Shown: positions 40,161 to 49,015 of the stretch, one piece after another
Layout: each line of letters starts with the position of its first letter
How positions within the stretch are numbered: the first letter of the stretch is position 1
Translations under genes and position numbers: made by a program
NCBI GenBank assembly: GCA_036522815.1
Contig: DATDFC010000041.1
Coordinates: 1-64,000, forward strand
Length of the DNA: 64,000 nucleotides
Source of the DNA: AG41 sp036522815
GTDB taxonomy: Bacteria > Gemmatimonadota > Gemmatimonadetes > Gemmatimonadales > GWC2-71-9
Direction: 5' to 3'
Notes under the pieces: generated by a model
What the model saw: only the letters and a program-made list of their open reading frames with translations
The model's database searches: none
Told to the model about the DNA's origin: nothing

Positions 40161-41680
40161 CCGCGCTGCTCGAGATTCGCGACGTCGCCAAGCGATTCGG
40201 GGCGACCACGGCGCTCGACGGCGTGGATCTCACCCTCTCCGCGGGCGAGGTGCACGCCGTGATCGGGGAAAACGGCGCGGGCAAGAGCACCCTCATGAAC
40301 ATCCTCGCCGGCGCCGTCCGGCCCGATCGCGGCGCGATGCACGTCGACGGCCGGCCGTACGCGCCGGCCGGTCCCAGGGACGCGCGCCACCGTGGCGTCG
40401 CGCTCATTCACCAGGAGCTGTGCCTCTGTCCGCACTTGAGCGCGGCGGAAAACATGCTGCTCGGTCTCGAGCCCGCCCGGGGCGGCGGCTGGGTGGACCG
40501 GGATGCGGCGCGGCGCCGCACCGTCGCGCTGCTCGAGCAGTTCGGGCGTTCCGGGCTCCATCCCGACGCCCGCGTGGGCGACCTGCCGCTGGCGGCGCAG
40601 CAGGTGGTGGAGATCTGCCGCGCCCTCGCGGCCGACGCGCGCATCGTCCTGATGGACGAGCCGACCAGCAGCCTGCAGCGCGAGGACGTGGAACGCCTGT
40701 TCGCCCTGATCCGGCAACTCGCGGCGCGCGGCATTGCGATCGTGTATATCAGCCATTTCCTGGAAGAAGTGCGCGAGATCGCGGGCCGCTACACCGTGCT
40801 GCGCGATGGCCGCAGCGTGGCCAGCGGCAGCATCACGGAGACGAGCAACGATCAGCTGATCGCGCACATGGTCGGGCGCGCGGCCCCGTTCCCCCTCTCC
40901 GGAACGGAGAGGGGGACAGGGGGTGAGGGCCAGGGCAACGTGATCCTCGCGGTGCACGATGTCGCCGCGCCGCCGGTCCTCAAGCACGCCAGCTTCGAGC
41001 TCTGCCGCGGCGAAGTGCTCGGCATCGCCGGGCTGATGGGCTCCGGGCGCAGCGAGCTGATACGGGCGCTGTTCGGGCTCGAGCCCCGGGCCTCGGGGCG
41101 GATCGCCCTCGCAGGGCGGCCGCTCGCTGTGTCCGGGGCGCGGCCCTCCCGGCGCCTGGCCCAGGGGTTCGGGTACCTGAGTGAGGACCGCCGCAGGGAG
41201 GGCCTTGCTCTTACCCTATCCGTCGCGGACAACCTCACGGCGACGCGCTTCTCCGCCTGTTCGCCCGGGTGGGGATGGCTCGACCTCGACCGGCAGCGAG
41301 CGGCTGCCACGCGCTGGATCGACGCGCTGCACATTCGCGCGGCCGCGCCCACTCAGCCGGTGCGCGCGCTCTCCGGCGGGAACCAGCAGAAGGTGGCGGT
41401 CGGCCGGCTGCTGCATCAGGACGCCGACGTCCTGCTGCTCGACGAGCCCACGCGAGGCATCGACGTCGGGAGCAGGGCCCAGATCTACGAGGCCATCGCG
41501 CGTTCGGCCGGGGAGGGCAAGGCGGTGCTGCTAGTGAGCTCGTATCTGCCGGAGCTGTTCGAGCTGTGCGATCGGCTGGCGGTGATGAGCCGCGGGCGGC
41601 TCTCCCCCGCCCGCCCGATCGGACAGTGGACCCCGGAGACGGTGCTGGCCACGGCGATCGGGGGGGCGAGCGAGACGTAG
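40157..41680 (+). CDS. Sugar ABC transporter ATP-binding protein (RbsA family, two ATPase domains)
   Basis: This 507-aa protein has two fused nucleotide-binding domains that power sugar import. Domain 1 has Walker A GENGAGKST (K43), a weak signature LPLAAQQVVEICRAL and Walker B IVLMDEPTSSL. Domain 2 has the degenerate Walker A GLMGSGRSE, the clear signature LSGGNQQKV and Walker B LLLDEPTRGIDVG, as is usual for RbsA. The linker between domains (PFPLSGTERGTGGEGQG, around residue 245-265) is encoded by an 11-bp hairpin repeat inserted in frame. It pairs with the binding protein encoded upstream and the permease at 30637. It ends the operon. Confidence 0.94.
   Translation: MTALLEIRDVAKRFGATTALDGVDLTLSAGEVHAVIGENGAGKSTLMNILAGAVRPDRGAMHVDGRPYAPAGPRDARHRGVALIHQELCLCPHLSAAENMLLGLEPARGGGWVDRDAARRRTVALLEQFGRSGLHPDARVGDLPLAAQQVVEICRALAADARIVLMDEPTSSLQREDVERLFALIRQLAARGIAIVYISHFLEEVREIAGRYTVLRDGRSVASGSITETSNDQLIAHMVGRAAPFPLSGTERGTGGEGQGNVILAVHDVAAPPVLKHASFELCRGEVLGIAGLMGSGRSELIRALFGLEPRASGRIALAGRPLAVSGARPSRRLAQGFGYLSEDRRREGLALTLSVADNLTATRFSACSPGWGWLDLDRQRAAATRWIDALHIRAAAPTQPVRALSGGNQQKVAVGRLLHQDADVLLLDEPTRGIDVGSRAQIYEAIARSAGEGKAVLLVSSYLPELFELCDRLAVMSRGRLSPARPIGQWTPETVLATAIGGASET
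40891..40915. repeat. Perfect 11-bp hairpin inside the RbsA linker
   Basis: CCCCCTCTCCG, GAA, CGGAGAGGGGG forms an 11-bp perfect stem with a 3-nt loop. It is followed by GACAGGGGGTGAGGG, as in the CCCTCTCC-type palindromes found in many GC-rich genomes. It is translated in frame between the two ATPase domains. Confidence 0.85.
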
Positions 41681-41808
41681 TAGCACCCGGCGCTGTGGCG
41701 TTGTCGCAACATGTAAGTCCGGTTCATCCCTCAAGGGTTTTTCTCTGAGACTCGCGGCCGCGCCGCGCGGCCGTCTCGCCGCTTGCACCCTATTCTCGGG
41801 AGCGCAGC

Positions 41809-44800
41809 ATGCGCGCCATCGCACGTCCAGTCGCAGTGCTCGTCGCCACGCTGGTGGGGCTGCTGGCAGCCCCAGGCAGCGCCGCCGCCCAAGCCGCGGG
41901 CTCCATCCGAGGACGCGTCGTCTCCAAAGCCGATCAGCGTCCCATCGCGGATGCCCGCGTGTTCGTGGCGGGGACCAACCGATCGGTTATCACCAACCAG
42001 GGCGGTGAATACACCGTTTCGGACGTGGCCGCGGGCACCTATCAGCTGCGGGCGCGGGTCATCGGCTACGGCGAACAGAGCGATACGGTCACGGTAACCG
42101 CGGGGGGCGCAGCGACCGCGGACTTCGCGCTCGAGGCGAAGGCGTTGGAGCTGGACGCGACAGTGGTCACCGCCCTGGGGGTCGAGCAGTCGAAGCGCGG
42201 GACGCCATACGCCATCAGCGGAGTGAGCCCTTCGGACCTGACGAAGGCCAGTCCGTCCACGGTGCCGGCCGCCCTGTACGGCGAGGTCCCCGGCCTCAAG
42301 ATCCAGCAGAACAGCTCGGGGCCGACCGGGGGCACCAATCTCACCATCCGTGGCATCAAGTCCATCACCGGGAGCAACCGCCCGCTGATCGTGGTGGACG
42401 GCATCCCGATCCGGGACGACAACTCCGGCTACAGCGACGTGGGGTGGGTGTACGACCGCGACCTGGGCACCGGGATCAACGACATCAACGCGAACGACGT
42501 CGCGTCGCTGACCGTGTTGAAGGGCGCGGGCGCGGCGGCGCTGTATGGATCGCAGGCGGCGAACGGCGTCATCCTGATCACGACCAAGCGGGGCTCGAAG
42601 CATGACGGCATGGGCGTGGAGTTCAGCTCCTCGTCGCTGTTCGACCACGTCGCCTTCCTGCCCCAGTTTCAGAACGAGTTCGGCGGTGGCATCCTCGATC
42701 TGATCCTGCAAAACCGGCCGAACAACGGGGAGTTCATCTACGACTCGGCGACCAAGACACCGTACGTGGCGTACGGCGGCGGGATCGGGGCGGCGCACAG
42801 CTGGGGTCCGGCGATGAAGGGCCAGATGGTCATGTGGTGGGACGGGCAGATGCGCCCGTTCTCGCCGCAACCGGACAACTACCGGGATCTCTATCAGGCG
42901 GGACAGACCCTCGAGAACAGTGTGACGTTCTCGAACGCCACCGACCGGAGTCGCTATCGTCTCGGCTTCACGCGCGGGGACTGGACCGGAACGTTCCCCG
43001 GGGCCCGGCAGACGCGCAACACGGTGAGCCTCACCGGTGACATGCAGCTGTCGGACAAGTTGCGCGCCGACGTGAGTCTCAACTATTTCGACCGCACGCT
43101 GACCAATCCCCCTCCCCGGGTGTACGTCGCCTTTTCGTTCCCGCGCTCGCTCAAGACCGACCTGTTGAGGCAAGACTACGAGACGCCGGCTGGCTATCTG
43201 ACGACGCAGCAGGTCTACCCGCGGCTCCACCCCAGCGAGGCCGACATGATGCGGCAGGTCTTCTGGACGGGCCTCGCGGATCAATACGTGTCGGGGCAGG
43301 ATCGGCTCGTCGGATCGCTCAGGCTCAACTACGCCCTGGCGGACTGGCTCAACCTGCGGCTGGAGGGCGGGACCGACTACACCGACAACACGCTCGAGAA
43401 CGACCAACGCACGACGCAGCCGGCGAGCGCGGGACCGTCGGGTGGGTACGAGGTGCGGCGGCGCCAGGACCGGGTGCTCTACGGCGAAGTCCTGCTGAGC
43501 GGCCAGCGTGCCTTGACGACGTCGCTCGGCCTGAAGCTTCAGGTCGGTGCCTCGACCCTGCGAAATCGCACCGGCGAAACGGCGGCGTGGACCAACGGCG
43601 GGCTCGTAACCGAGAACTGGTTCAGCCTCAACAACTCGGCGAGTACGCCGGGCCAGTACGCGGGGCGCGGCGAAGACCGCACCGACGGCGTGTTCGGCGA
43701 GGCGATGCTGTCCTACCGGGACTACCTCTACCTGACCGCGACGGGCCGCAACGACTGGACCTCCACGCTTCCCCCCGCGAGCAACTCCTACTTCTATCCG
43801 TCGGTGGGGGCCAGCTTCGTGTTCAGCGACGTCGTGAGACTGCCGCGCGAGGTCTCCTCGGGGAAGCTTCGCCTGAACTGGGCGGAGGTGGGTCGCGGCG
43901 CCCCGCGCTACCTGGCCAACAACGTTTACAACTTCGCCACCTGGGACGGCGGCGTTACCCTCAACAGCTTTTCGACCACCGTGCCACCGCTCGCGTTGAA
44001 GCCCGAGCGCAAGTTCGAGACCGAAGCCGGGCTCGAGCTGGGCCTGTTCGACGAGAAGTGGCACGTCGATGCGTCGTTCTATCACCAGCGCAACGTCGAC
44101 CAGATCATCCCGCTCGCGATCGCCGCCAGCTCCGGAGCGACCAACATCGTCGTCAACGCGGGCCTGATGACCAACACCGGCCAGGAGCTGCATCTCTCGG
44201 GCTCCCCGATCCGCACGCCGGATTTCGAGTGGAGCACCACCCTCAACTTTTCCAGAAACCGGAACGAGGTGCGGAGCCTGGCGGCCGGACTGCAGACGCT
44301 GGTGCTGCAGAACTTCGAGGACAACCTCTACATCGAGGCGCGGCCCGGCCATCCGTTCGGGGAGATTTACGGCTACGACTTCCGGCGCGCGCCGGATGGC
44401 CAGAAGATCGTGGACCAGAATGGGTTCTACGCCAAGAGCGATACCCTGAGCCTGGTGGGCAATATCATGCCGAACTGGCTCGGCGGGCTGGGGAACACGT
44501 TCCGCTACAAGAGCGTCGCCCTGTCGCTCACGCTCGACGTGCGCATGGGCGGGCAGTACGCGAGCATGTTCGACTATTACTCCCTCTCCACCGGAAGGGC
44601 CATGGAAACGCTGTTCGGACGCGACCAGGCCCACGGCGGTCTGCCCTACTACATCGACGCGTCGGGGAATTACGTCCAGCTCGCGAGTCACGATGCCGTC
44701 GCCCCGAACGGCTCCATCGTCTATCACGACGGCATCATCCTGCATGGGGTGCGCGAGACGTTCGACGGGAGCGGCAACGTCACGGGCTACGTGCCGAACG

Positions 44801-45135
44801 ACAAGCTGGTGCCGGAGTGGCTGTACTACGAAACGAACTTCGACTGGAAGGCTCAGGGCATTTACCCGCAGATCGTGTACAACAACAACTACATCAAGCT
44901 GCGCGAGCTGGCGCTCAGCTTCGACCTGCCCGCGGCGTGGACCCGACACATCCCCGCCCGCAATCTGCGGTTCTCGCTGATCGGGCGGAACCTGTTCTAT
45001 CTCTATAAGACCCTTCACAACGTGGATCCCGAATCGGCCACGTCCACCGTCGATTATCGCCAGGGGCTGAACGACTACATCGGATACCACCCGACCACGC
45101 GGAGCCTCGGGTTCAAGATCACGGGCTCGTTCTGA
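41809..45135 (+). CDS. SusC/RagA-family TonB-dependent transporter (pair 3)
   Basis: This 1108-aa outer-membrane importer has a signal peptide (to about SAAAQA), a carboxypeptidase-regulatory-like domain (GSIRGRVVSKADQRPIADARVFV, about 31-115), a plug (VVTALGVEQSKRGTPYAISGV, IVVDGIPIRDD, LTVLKGAGAAALYGSQAANG) and a long barrel ending LGFKITGSF. There is no STN domain and no sigma/anti-sigma genes next to it, so regulation differs from pair 2. The plug variant belongs to the SusC group paired with SusD-like_2 proteins, as the next gene confirms. A gap of 128 bp separates it from the ABC operon and should hold its promoter. The substrate is unknown. Confidence 0.94.
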   Translation: MRAIARPVAVLVATLVGLLAAPGSAAAQAAGSIRGRVVSKADQRPIADARVFVAGTNRSVITNQGGEYTVSDVAAGTYQLRARVIGYGEQSDTVTVTAGGAATADFALEAKALELDATVVTALGVEQSKRGTPYAISGVSPSDLTKASPSTVPAALYGEVPGLKIQQNSSGPTGGTNLTIRGIKSITGSNRPLIVVDGIPIRDDNSGYSDVGWVYDRDLGTGINDINANDVASLTVLKGAGAAALYGSQAANGVILITTKRGSKHDGMGVEFSSSSLFDHVAFLPQFQNEFGGGILDLILQNRPNNGEFIYDSATKTPYVAYGGGIGAAHSWGPAMKGQMVMWWDGQMRPFSPQPDNYRDLYQAGQTLENSVTFSNATDRSRYRLGFTRGDWTGTFPGARQTRNTVSLTGDMQLSDKLRADVSLNYFDRTLTNPPPRVYVAFSFPRSLKTDLLRQDYETPAGYLTTQQVYPRLHPSEADMMRQVFWTGLADQYVSGQDRLVGSLRLNYALADWLNLRLEGGTDYTDNTLENDQRTTQPASAGPSGGYEVRRRQDRVLYGEVLLSGQRALTTSLGLKLQVGASTLRNRTGETAAWTNGGLVTENWFSLNNSASTPGQYAGRGEDRTDGVFGEAMLSYRDYLYLTATGRNDWTSTLPPASNSYFYPSVGASFVFSDVVRLPREVSSGKLRLNWAEVGRGAPRYLANNVYNFATWDGGVTLNSFSTTVPPLALKPERKFETEAGLELGLFDEKWHVDASFYHQRNVDQIIPLAIAASSGATNIVVNAGLMTNTGQELHLSGSPIRTPDFEWSTTLNFSRNRNEVRSLAAGLQTLVLQNFEDNLYIEARPGHPFGEIYGYDFRRAPDGQKIVDQNGFYAKSDTLSLVGNIMPNWLGGLGNTFRYKSVALSLTLDVRMGGQYASMFDYYSLSTGRAMETLFGRDQAHGGLPYYIDASGNYVQLASHDAVAPNGSIVYHDGIILHGVRETFDGSGNVTGYVPNDKLVPEWLYYETNFDWKAQGIYPQIVYNNNYIKLRELALSFDLPAAWTRHIPARNLRFSLIGRNLFYLYKTLHNVDPESATSTVDYRQGLNDYIGYHPTTRSLGFKITGSF

Positions 45136-45146
45136 GCGAGGACGCC

Positions 45147-46694
45147 ATGACACACGCCATGAAGAGATGCGCTCGTTGGCTCGCGCTGCTGATCGTGCCC
45201 GCGACCACCGCGTGCCATGATGCCTACGATTCCCTGTTCCTCGACCCGGACCGCTCCACCACGGCCCGGATCGAATACCTGTTCACGCAAGAGTTGATCA
45301 ACGCGGACTTCCCGATCCACTACGGGGAATGGTACTGGCAGGTCTACGAGAACGTCGCCGCCTGGGCGCAAGTCTCCGGCACGGTCAACGACGTGCACAT
45401 GATGCAGCCCGTCAGCGACCAATGGCAGAACACCTGGACGGACTACTACACCAAGGCCGCCATGGACGTGCGGGAGATTCGGGTCATCTACGACCGGCTG
45501 CCGGCGGACCAGAAGGCGAGCTATGAGGTGTACCTCCACCTCGGCAAGATCGTGAACGCCTTCACGACGGCACGCACCACGGATTTGTGGGGCGACATCC
45601 CCTACTCCGAAGCGTTCACCGCCCGGCAGACGGTCGGCGAGAACCTGTTCCCGAAGTTCGACACGCAGCAATCGGTGTACGACGCCATCCTGCAGGACCT
45701 GAAAGACGCGTCGGACAGCCTGCGCAGCCTGAGCGTGGTCCACCCTGCCCTTGCGGCGCAGGACCTCCTGCTCAAGGGCGACCTGATGGGCTGGCGCCGC
45801 TTCGCCAACTCGCTGCGGTTGCGCCTGGCGATGCGGCTGTCGGAGGTCGCCGCCACCCAGGCCCGGGCGATCGTACAGGAGATCCTGACCGACCCAACCA
45901 CCTACCCCTTGGTCGAGACCAACGCGCAGAACGTCGCCTGGTACATGGACCCGTCGTGGATCTACGACCACAACTCCCTCGGGAACCGCAGCCGGGCGAC
46001 CAGCGAGCGTCCCAACAAAGCGTGGGCCCCGAAGGTGATGCTCGATATGATGGTCGCGGACACGGACCCCCGCCTCCCGATCCTGTTCGACCCGGTGCTC
46101 GACACCGTCGTGCGCTACGCGGGCCTGCCGTCGTCGCCGAAGGATCAACAACCGCCCGTCGACCGGACGCGTTACTCCCGGCTCGACTCGCTCATGTTCA
46201 GTCACAACGACAACTTCCCGGGCTGGGTGATGACGGCCGCCGAAGTGCAATTCCTCAAGTCGGAGGCGTACATGCGGGGGTGGGCGACGGGGGACGCGCA
46301 GGCCGCGTACGAGAGCGCGCTCGACCTCTCGGTAGCGATGTACTACGATACCTACAACCGCAACAGCGCCGTCACCCCAAAGATCCCGCTCCCGTCGGCG
46401 GCGGTGATGAGCGCGTTCAAAGCTCGCCTCGGCGTCGCCTACGACGGCACGCTCCAGCGCATCGCGACGCAGAAATGGCTCCACCTCGGGATCGTGCAGC
46501 CGTACGAGGCATGGGCGGAGCTGCGGCGCACGGACTTCCCCGTATTGCCGCCGGATAGCCTCGGCGGCAGACTGCTGGAGCGGACGGCACGTGTCGTCTA
46601 CCCTTCCACGGAGATCACGAACAACAGCCAGAGCTACGCGGCCGTGCGCGCGAAAGACACGCCCACGACCCGCGTCTGGTGGGACGTCAAATGA
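45147..46694 (+). CDS. SusD-like_2 family outer-membrane lipoprotein (pair 3)
   Basis: This 515-aa lipoprotein has the lipobox PATTAC followed by HDAYDSLFLDPDRST. It belongs to the SusD-like_2 (PF12771-type) branch rather than the classical RagB type. It has AAWAQVSGTVNDVHM, a helical TPR part (YEVYLHLGKIVNAFTTARTTDLWGDIPYSEA), GWRRFANSLRLRLAMRLS and LKSEAYMRGW. It would form the lid of the SusC-3 channel. It starts 11 bp after SusC-3, and its stop overlaps the next gene. An ATG four codons downstream is also possible. Confidence 0.92.
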   Translation: MTHAMKRCARWLALLIVPATTACHDAYDSLFLDPDRSTTARIEYLFTQELINADFPIHYGEWYWQVYENVAAWAQVSGTVNDVHMMQPVSDQWQNTWTDYYTKAAMDVREIRVIYDRLPADQKASYEVYLHLGKIVNAFTTARTTDLWGDIPYSEAFTARQTVGENLFPKFDTQQSVYDAILQDLKDASDSLRSLSVVHPALAAQDLLLKGDLMGWRRFANSLRLRLAMRLSEVAATQARAIVQEILTDPTTYPLVETNAQNVAWYMDPSWIYDHNSLGNRSRATSERPNKAWAPKVMLDMMVADTDPRLPILFDPVLDTVVRYAGLPSSPKDQQPPVDRTRYSRLDSLMFSHNDNFPGWVMTAAEVQFLKSEAYMRGWATGDAQAAYESALDLSVAMYYDTYNRNSAVTPKIPLPSAAVMSAFKARLGVAYDGTLQRIATQKWLHLGIVQPYEAWAELRRTDFPVLPPDSLGGRLLERTARVVYPSTEITNNSQSYAAVRAKDTPTTRVWWDVK

Positions 46695-47308
46695 GCGAGC
46701 ACATGGAGCACGACGACCTGATCACCCGCCGCGCCGCCCTGGGCCGCGTCGCGATCCTCCTGGGCGGCGCCATCTCCGCCCCCACGCTGGCGGGCGCGCT
46801 CGACGCGGCGACCCGGCGCGCCTGGACCGCGCCGCCGCAGGATTGGGCGCCGCGCACGCTCACCGCCGGCCAGCTCGAGCTCGTCGCCGTGATGGCCGAC
46901 CACATCATCCCCCAGACCGATACGCCCGGCGCCCGCGCGGCGGGCGTGCAGCGCTTCGTGGACACGCTGCTCAGCGATCACTATCCCGCCCCCGAGCGCG
47001 ATCGCTTCCTGGCGGGCCTGGCGGACGTCGACGCGCGGACCCGGGCCCGGCACGGCAAGGCATTCGTCGACTGCACGCCAGAGCAACAGGTGGCCCTGCT
47101 CACCGAGCTGGACGAGGCGGCGTATCCCGTGGCAGCGAGCGACGCTCCACGCCCACGCGAGGCCGGGTTCTTCCACCGCATGAAGGAGCTGACCCTGGTC
47201 GGCTATTACACGTCGCAAATCGGCGCCACCCAGGAGCTGCACCCGTCACCGTTCGGCGCGTATCGCGGCGACATCCCCTACGCATCGGTCGGGAGGGCCT
47301 GGTCATGA
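46691..47308 (+). CDS. Gluconate 2-dehydrogenase subunit 3 family protein
   Basis: This 205-aa partner subunit belongs to a GMC flavin dehydrogenase. It has a twin-arginine-like N-terminus (TRRAALGRVAILLGG), then TLTAGQLELVAVMADHIIPQTDTPGARAAGV, the signature of Gluconate_2-dh3 proteins, and ends with the LVGYYTSQIGATQEL block. In known systems this small subunit is needed for export and assembly of the large flavin subunit, which carries no signal of its own. That fits here, since the GMC protein next door starts directly with its FAD motif. The ATG overlaps the SusD stop and the stop overlaps the GMC start. Confidence 0.9.
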   Translation: MSEHMEHDDLITRRAALGRVAILLGGAISAPTLAGALDAATRRAWTAPPQDWAPRTLTAGQLELVAVMADHIIPQTDTPGARAAGVQRFVDTLLSDHYPAPERDRFLAGLADVDARTRARHGKAFVDCTPEQQVALLTELDEAAYPVAASDAPRPREAGFFHRMKELTLVGYYTSQIGATQELHPSPFGAYRGDIPYASVGRAWS

Positions 47309-49008
47309 TCGCCTACGATGCCATCGTGGTCGGGTCCGGGATCACCGGCGGCTGGGCGGCGAAGGAGCTCACCGAGAAGGGTCTGCGCACGCTGATGATC
47401 GAGCGCGGGCGCGAGGTGGTGCACCGCAAGGACTACATCACGGAGCACAAGCCGAGCTGGGAGCTGCCGCTGCGCGACGCGCGCCTCTCCGTGGGGACTA
47501 AAGGCGCCGAGGAATACCCGATCCAGGCGCGCACCGGCCAGTTCCGCGAGTCGAACAAACACTTCTTCATCAAGGACCAGAAGAACCCCTACATCGAGGA
47601 GCAGCCGTTCACCTGGATCCAGGGCGACCAGGTGGGCGGCAAGTCGCTGATCTGGGGGCGCCAGGTGTACCGCTGGAGCGACCTCGATTTCGAGGCGAAT
47701 CTGAAAGACGGGCACGGCGTCGACTGGCCGATCCGCTACGCCGACTTGGCGCCCTGGTACAGCTACGTGGAGCGCTTCATTGGGGTGAGCGGCGAGAAGC
47801 TGGGCCTGCCCCAGCTCCCCGACGGCGAGTTCCAGCCCCCGATGGAGATGAACGCCGGCGAGAAGCTCGTGAAGGCGGGCATCGAGAAGGCGTTTCCCGG
47901 TCGGCACGTGACCATCGGACGGGTGGCGATCCTCACGCAGCCGTTGAACGGGCGGCTGCCGTGCCACTTCTGCGGCCCGTGCGAGCGCGGCTGCTCGACC
48001 GGCTCGTACTTCTCGACCCAGGCGTCCACGCTGCCGGCGGCGCGCGCCACCGGAAAGCTCACGGTGCTGCCAAACAGCGTCGTCCACTCGGTGATCTACG
48101 ACGCGGGCAAGAATCGTGTGACTGGGGTGCGCGTCGTGGACGCCGAGACGAAGCAGACGCGAGAATACCAGGCGCGCATCGTGTTTCTCTGCGCCTCCAC
48201 GCTCGGCACCACGCGCCTGCTCTTGAACTCCACCTCGCCGCGCTTCCCCACCGGCCTCGCCAACTCGAGCGGCGTGCTGGGCCACTATCTGATGGACCAT
48301 CACTTCCTGGCGGGTGCGAGTGGGAGCATCGAGGGACTGCTCGACCACTACTACGAGGGCAATCGGCCCAACGGCATTTACGTCCCCCGGTTCCGCAACC
48401 TGGGCGACGACGCCTCGCGCCGCGACTACGTGCGGGGCTTCGGCTACCAGGGCGGCGCGGGACGGCAGGGGTGGGGGCGCGGCGGCGGCGAGCGTGGGTT
48501 CGGCGTGGAGCTGAAACGCAAGCTGCACGATCCCGGCGCGTGGTCGATGGGGATGACCGGGTTCGGGGAGTGCCTGCCGCGCGCGGACAATTACGTGGAG
48601 CTCGCCGACAAGACCGACGACTTCGGCATTCCCCTTCTCAAGATCCACTGCACCTGGGGCGACAACGAGCTGGCGATGCGCAAGGACATGGCCGCGTCCG
48701 CCGCGGAAATGCTCGAGGCGGCGGGCTGCAAGAACGTGCGGACCTACGATGCCTACCGCGGCGGCGGGCAGCTCGGCGCCGAGCCCGGGTTCGCGATCCA
48801 CGAGATGGGCACGGCCCGCATGGGCCGAGACCCCAAGACCTCGGTGCTGAACGGCTACAACCAGGCGCACGACGTGCCCAACCTGTTCGTGACCGACGGA
48901 GCGTGCATGGCCAGCACGTCGTGCGTGAATCCATCGATCACCTACATGGCCTTGACCGCGCGCGCCTGCGACCACGCGGTGGAGGAGCTGAAGCGCGGCA
49001 ACCTGTAG
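47305..49008 (+). CDS. GMC-family FAD-dependent sugar oxidoreductase
   Basis: This 567-aa flavoprotein has the N-terminal FAD motif AIVVGSGITGGWAAKELTEKG, the GGKSLIWGRQVYRWSD segment and a C-terminal GMC domain (HEMGTARMG, TDGACMASTSCVNPSITYMALTARA). A cluster CHFCGPCERGC (C220, C223, C226, C230) suggests a bound Fe-S centre, as described for bacterial FAD-glucose and fructose dehydrogenases. It probably oxidises a sugar or glycoside in the periplasm and passes electrons to a quinone or cytochrome. The substrate is unknown, but linkage to SusC/SusD-3 suggests the imported glycan, for example oxidation to a 3-keto form. It is translationally coupled to the small subunit. Confidence 0.9.
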   Translation: MIAYDAIVVGSGITGGWAAKELTEKGLRTLMIERGREVVHRKDYITEHKPSWELPLRDARLSVGTKGAEEYPIQARTGQFRESNKHFFIKDQKNPYIEEQPFTWIQGDQVGGKSLIWGRQVYRWSDLDFEANLKDGHGVDWPIRYADLAPWYSYVERFIGVSGEKLGLPQLPDGEFQPPMEMNAGEKLVKAGIEKAFPGRHVTIGRVAILTQPLNGRLPCHFCGPCERGCSTGSYFSTQASTLPAARATGKLTVLPNSVVHSVIYDAGKNRVTGVRVVDAETKQTREYQARIVFLCASTLGTTRLLLNSTSPRFPTGLANSSGVLGHYLMDHHFLAGASGSIEGLLDHYYEGNRPNGIYVPRFRNLGDDASRRDYVRGFGYQGGAGRQGWGRGGGERGFGVELKRKLHDPGAWSMGMTGFGECLPRADNYVELADKTDDFGIPLLKIHCTWGDNELAMRKDMAASAAEMLEAAGCKNVRTYDAYRGGGQLGAEPGFAIHEMGTARMGRDPKTSVLNGYNQAHDVPNLFVTDGACMASTSCVNPSITYMALTARACDHAVEELKRGNL

Positions 49009-49015
49009 CGGCCGC

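Noticed and set aside
41708..41730. Rho-independent terminator after RbsA (CCCTCAAGGGTTTTTC)
   Set aside because: A T-run is present, but the stem is only three to four base pairs with a minimal loop, too weak to call.
41731..45153. 1140-aa open frame on the minus strand opposite SusC-3
   Set aside because: It is a GC-rich shadow of the SusC-3 gene; the translation is His/Arg/Glu-rich with no domain, and the plus-strand frame has full TonB receptor motifs.
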